From the NCBI GenBank assembly GCA_050741255.1, contig JBOIEQ010000191.1, forward strand, positions 1 to 7,179: DNA of 7,179 bases, written 5' to 3'. This document shows, in pieces, positions 6,428 through 7,179 of the stretch (position 1 is its first letter; the number at the start of each line of letters is the position of its first letter). The notes under the pieces were generated by a model. That model made no database searches. It worked only from the letters and a program-made list of their open reading frames with translations, and had not been told where the DNA came from. The translations under genes were made by a program, and so were the position numbers. Source of the DNA: CAZXNF01 sp050741255 (GTDB lineage Bacteria > Pseudomonadota > Gammaproteobacteria > Burkholderiales > SG8-41).

Positions 6428-6967
6428 TTAGGCGGCTTTCTTTTTGGCGACGGCGGTAACCTGGGTGGTCATCGCTTCGACATTGGCCTGGCTCATTTCC
6501 ACGAATTGCTTCGAGGCTTTGGTCAGGTTGTCGTAGGCCGAGTTGACCGCGGAGATGCCCGACTTGACGGCGGCAACCGCGACTTCGGAACCCGCCGGGG
6601 CGGACTTGACCATCTTGTCCAGCGACGCGACGACATGCTTGTTGAATTCCGACACCTGCTCTTCGACCAGCTTGCCGATTTCGGTCGAGGTCGAGGTGGC
6701 GACGTCGTAGACGCTCTTCGCGTAGGAGGTCGCTTTGTCGAGCGACGGCTGCGCGAGCTGGCTCTTGAGGGTCACGAATTCGTTGAGATCCTTCACTTCC
6801 GCGAGGGCTTTGGCTTGCTGCACGCCTTCGGCAAACGCGGTCTTGGCGGCTTTCAGTTGCACTTCGAACAGGCGCTCGGCGCCCTCGAGGGCGATGCCGG
6901 CGAAACGGACGGCGGCTTCCAGGTTCGCTTTGTTGAAGGCGATCAGTTGTTCGGGAGCTTGGTACAT
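6428..6967 (-). CDS. phaP: phasin (PHA granule-associated protein)
   Basis: A 179-residue, almost entirely helical protein without cysteine, tryptophan or signal peptide, matching the Phasin_2 / PhaP family in size and composition. The start MYQAPEQLIAFNKANLEAA (1-19) and the amphipathic heptad-like helices that follow (about 10-60, 63-120 and 130-170) are typical, as are the Ala-, Lys- and Val-rich pattern and the lysine-rich end AKKKAA (174-179). Phasins coat polyhydroxyalkanoate granules, limit their coalescence and are made in large amounts during storage. The start is fixed by an AGGAGA site 5 nt upstream. The gene stands alone on its strand, with a near-consensus promoter, a leader of about 127 nt and a strong terminator, all consistent with a highly expressed monocistronic message. 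No PHA synthase or PhaR gene is in the window. Confidence 0.95.
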   Translation of the reverse strand: MYQAPEQLIAFNKANLEAAVRFAGIALEGAERLFEVQLKAAKTAFAEGVQQAKALAEVKDLNEFVTLKSQLAQPSLDKATSYAKSVYDVATSTSTEIGKLVEEQVSEFNKHVVASLDKMVKSAPAGSEVAVAAVKSGISAVNSAYDNLTKASKQFVEMSQANVEAMTTQVTAVAKKKAA

Positions 6968-6972
6968 GGTGT

Positions 6973-6978
6973 TCTCCT
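6973..6978 (-). promoter_or_regulatory. ribosome binding site of the phasin gene
   Basis: On the minus strand AGGAGA precedes the ATG at 6967 by 5 nt in an AT-rich, probably unstructured context. It decides the phasin start and fits efficient translation. Confidence 0.85.
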
Positions 6979-7079
6979 ATAAAGTTTCAATCAAATCAAT
7001 ACGCTACGATTAATTCCCACGATTGCAGCGAAGGTGGCGAAGTGATTTGATCTCCGCCCGGGATTCGTTTGGCGCTCTT

Positions 7080-7095
7080 TTGTTGCAGCGCACAA
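7080..7095. promoter_or_regulatory. possible operator over the phasin transcription start
   Basis: The 16-bp sequence TTGTTGCAGCGCACAA has matching TTGT/ACAA ends around a TGC-rich centre. It lies just downstream of the TATAAT box, covering the expected +1. The core TTGCAGCG occurs again at 7023-7030 in the leader. The repressor PhaR is known in other bacteria to bind TGC-rich sites at phaP promoters and to be displaced by PHA; assignment to PhaR here is inference, and only the outer four bases are truly palindromic. Confidence 0.35.
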
Positions 7096-7100
7096 TTCGA

Positions 7101-7128
7101 ATTATAGGGGCTAATACCTCTACGTCAA
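7101..7128 (-). promoter_or_regulatory. near-consensus sigma70 promoter of the phasin gene
   Basis: On the minus strand TTGACG (7123-7128) and TATAAT (7101-7106) are separated by 16 bp. Eleven of twelve consensus bases match. Transcription should begin near 7094, about 127 nt before the phasin ATG. The AT-rich DNA further upstream (7160-7175) is too distant from the -35 box for a classical UP element. Confidence 0.8.
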
Positions 7129-7179
7129 GCGGTTCCAGGCCATTTTCTTCCGCAGCGCAATAAACTTTAAGTTAGCAAG

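Overview
The window reads as a chromosomal segment of a high-GC, polyhydroxyalkanoate-storing proteobacterium, most likely a betaproteobacterium (Rhodocyclales or Nitrosomonadales-like; this placement is an inference from gene style). The grounds are the strongly GC-biased third codon positions, a Phasin_2-type phasin, a DUF599 membrane protein, a GGDEF-type sensor and sigma70-like promoters. No phage, transposase, CRISPR or RNA gene was recognised. Six protein-coding genes account for about 90% of the sequence.

Layout. 1-137 is a short leader. 138-2285 (+) encodes a membrane-bound diguanylate cyclase with six predicted TM helices, PAS, GAF and GGDEF domains. It converges on, and overlaps by 4 bp at the stop codons, a minus-strand pair: an SbmA/BacA/YddA-like ABC exporter-fold transporter with fused ATPase (2949-4673) followed 4 nt later by a DUF599 membrane protein (2282-2944). 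The 188-bp gap 4674-4861 is a divergent promoter region. To its right, on the + strand, lie a two-CBS-domain protein (4862-5290) and a stand-alone MoaB/Mog/CinA-N-type molybdopterin-binding-domain protein (5494-6252). The last gene is a minus-strand phasin (6428-6967), convergent with the previous gene across a perfect 14-bp stem terminator (6375-6406). The phasin has a near-consensus sigma70 promoter (7101-7128) and a possible operator over its predicted start of transcription.

Working together. The cyclase makes c-di-GMP in response to an unknown membrane or cytosolic cue. The ABC/DUF599 pair looks like a two-gene unit with an unknown substrate. The CBS protein is probably an adenine-nucleotide-sensing regulator. 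The phasin coats PHA granules. There is no strong evidence that all six form one pathway.

The least ordinary content is non-coding. The 203-bp gap before the MoCF gene is almost filled by a nested double inverted repeat built from 8-9-nt units (CGCCAAG outside, CGCAGAG inside). The gap after it starts with a second, unrelated inverted repeat built from GGGATT units whose outermost arm includes the gene's own stop codon. The gene is therefore bracketed by two different palindromic repeat elements. I did not find convincing evidence of a new multi-gene system.
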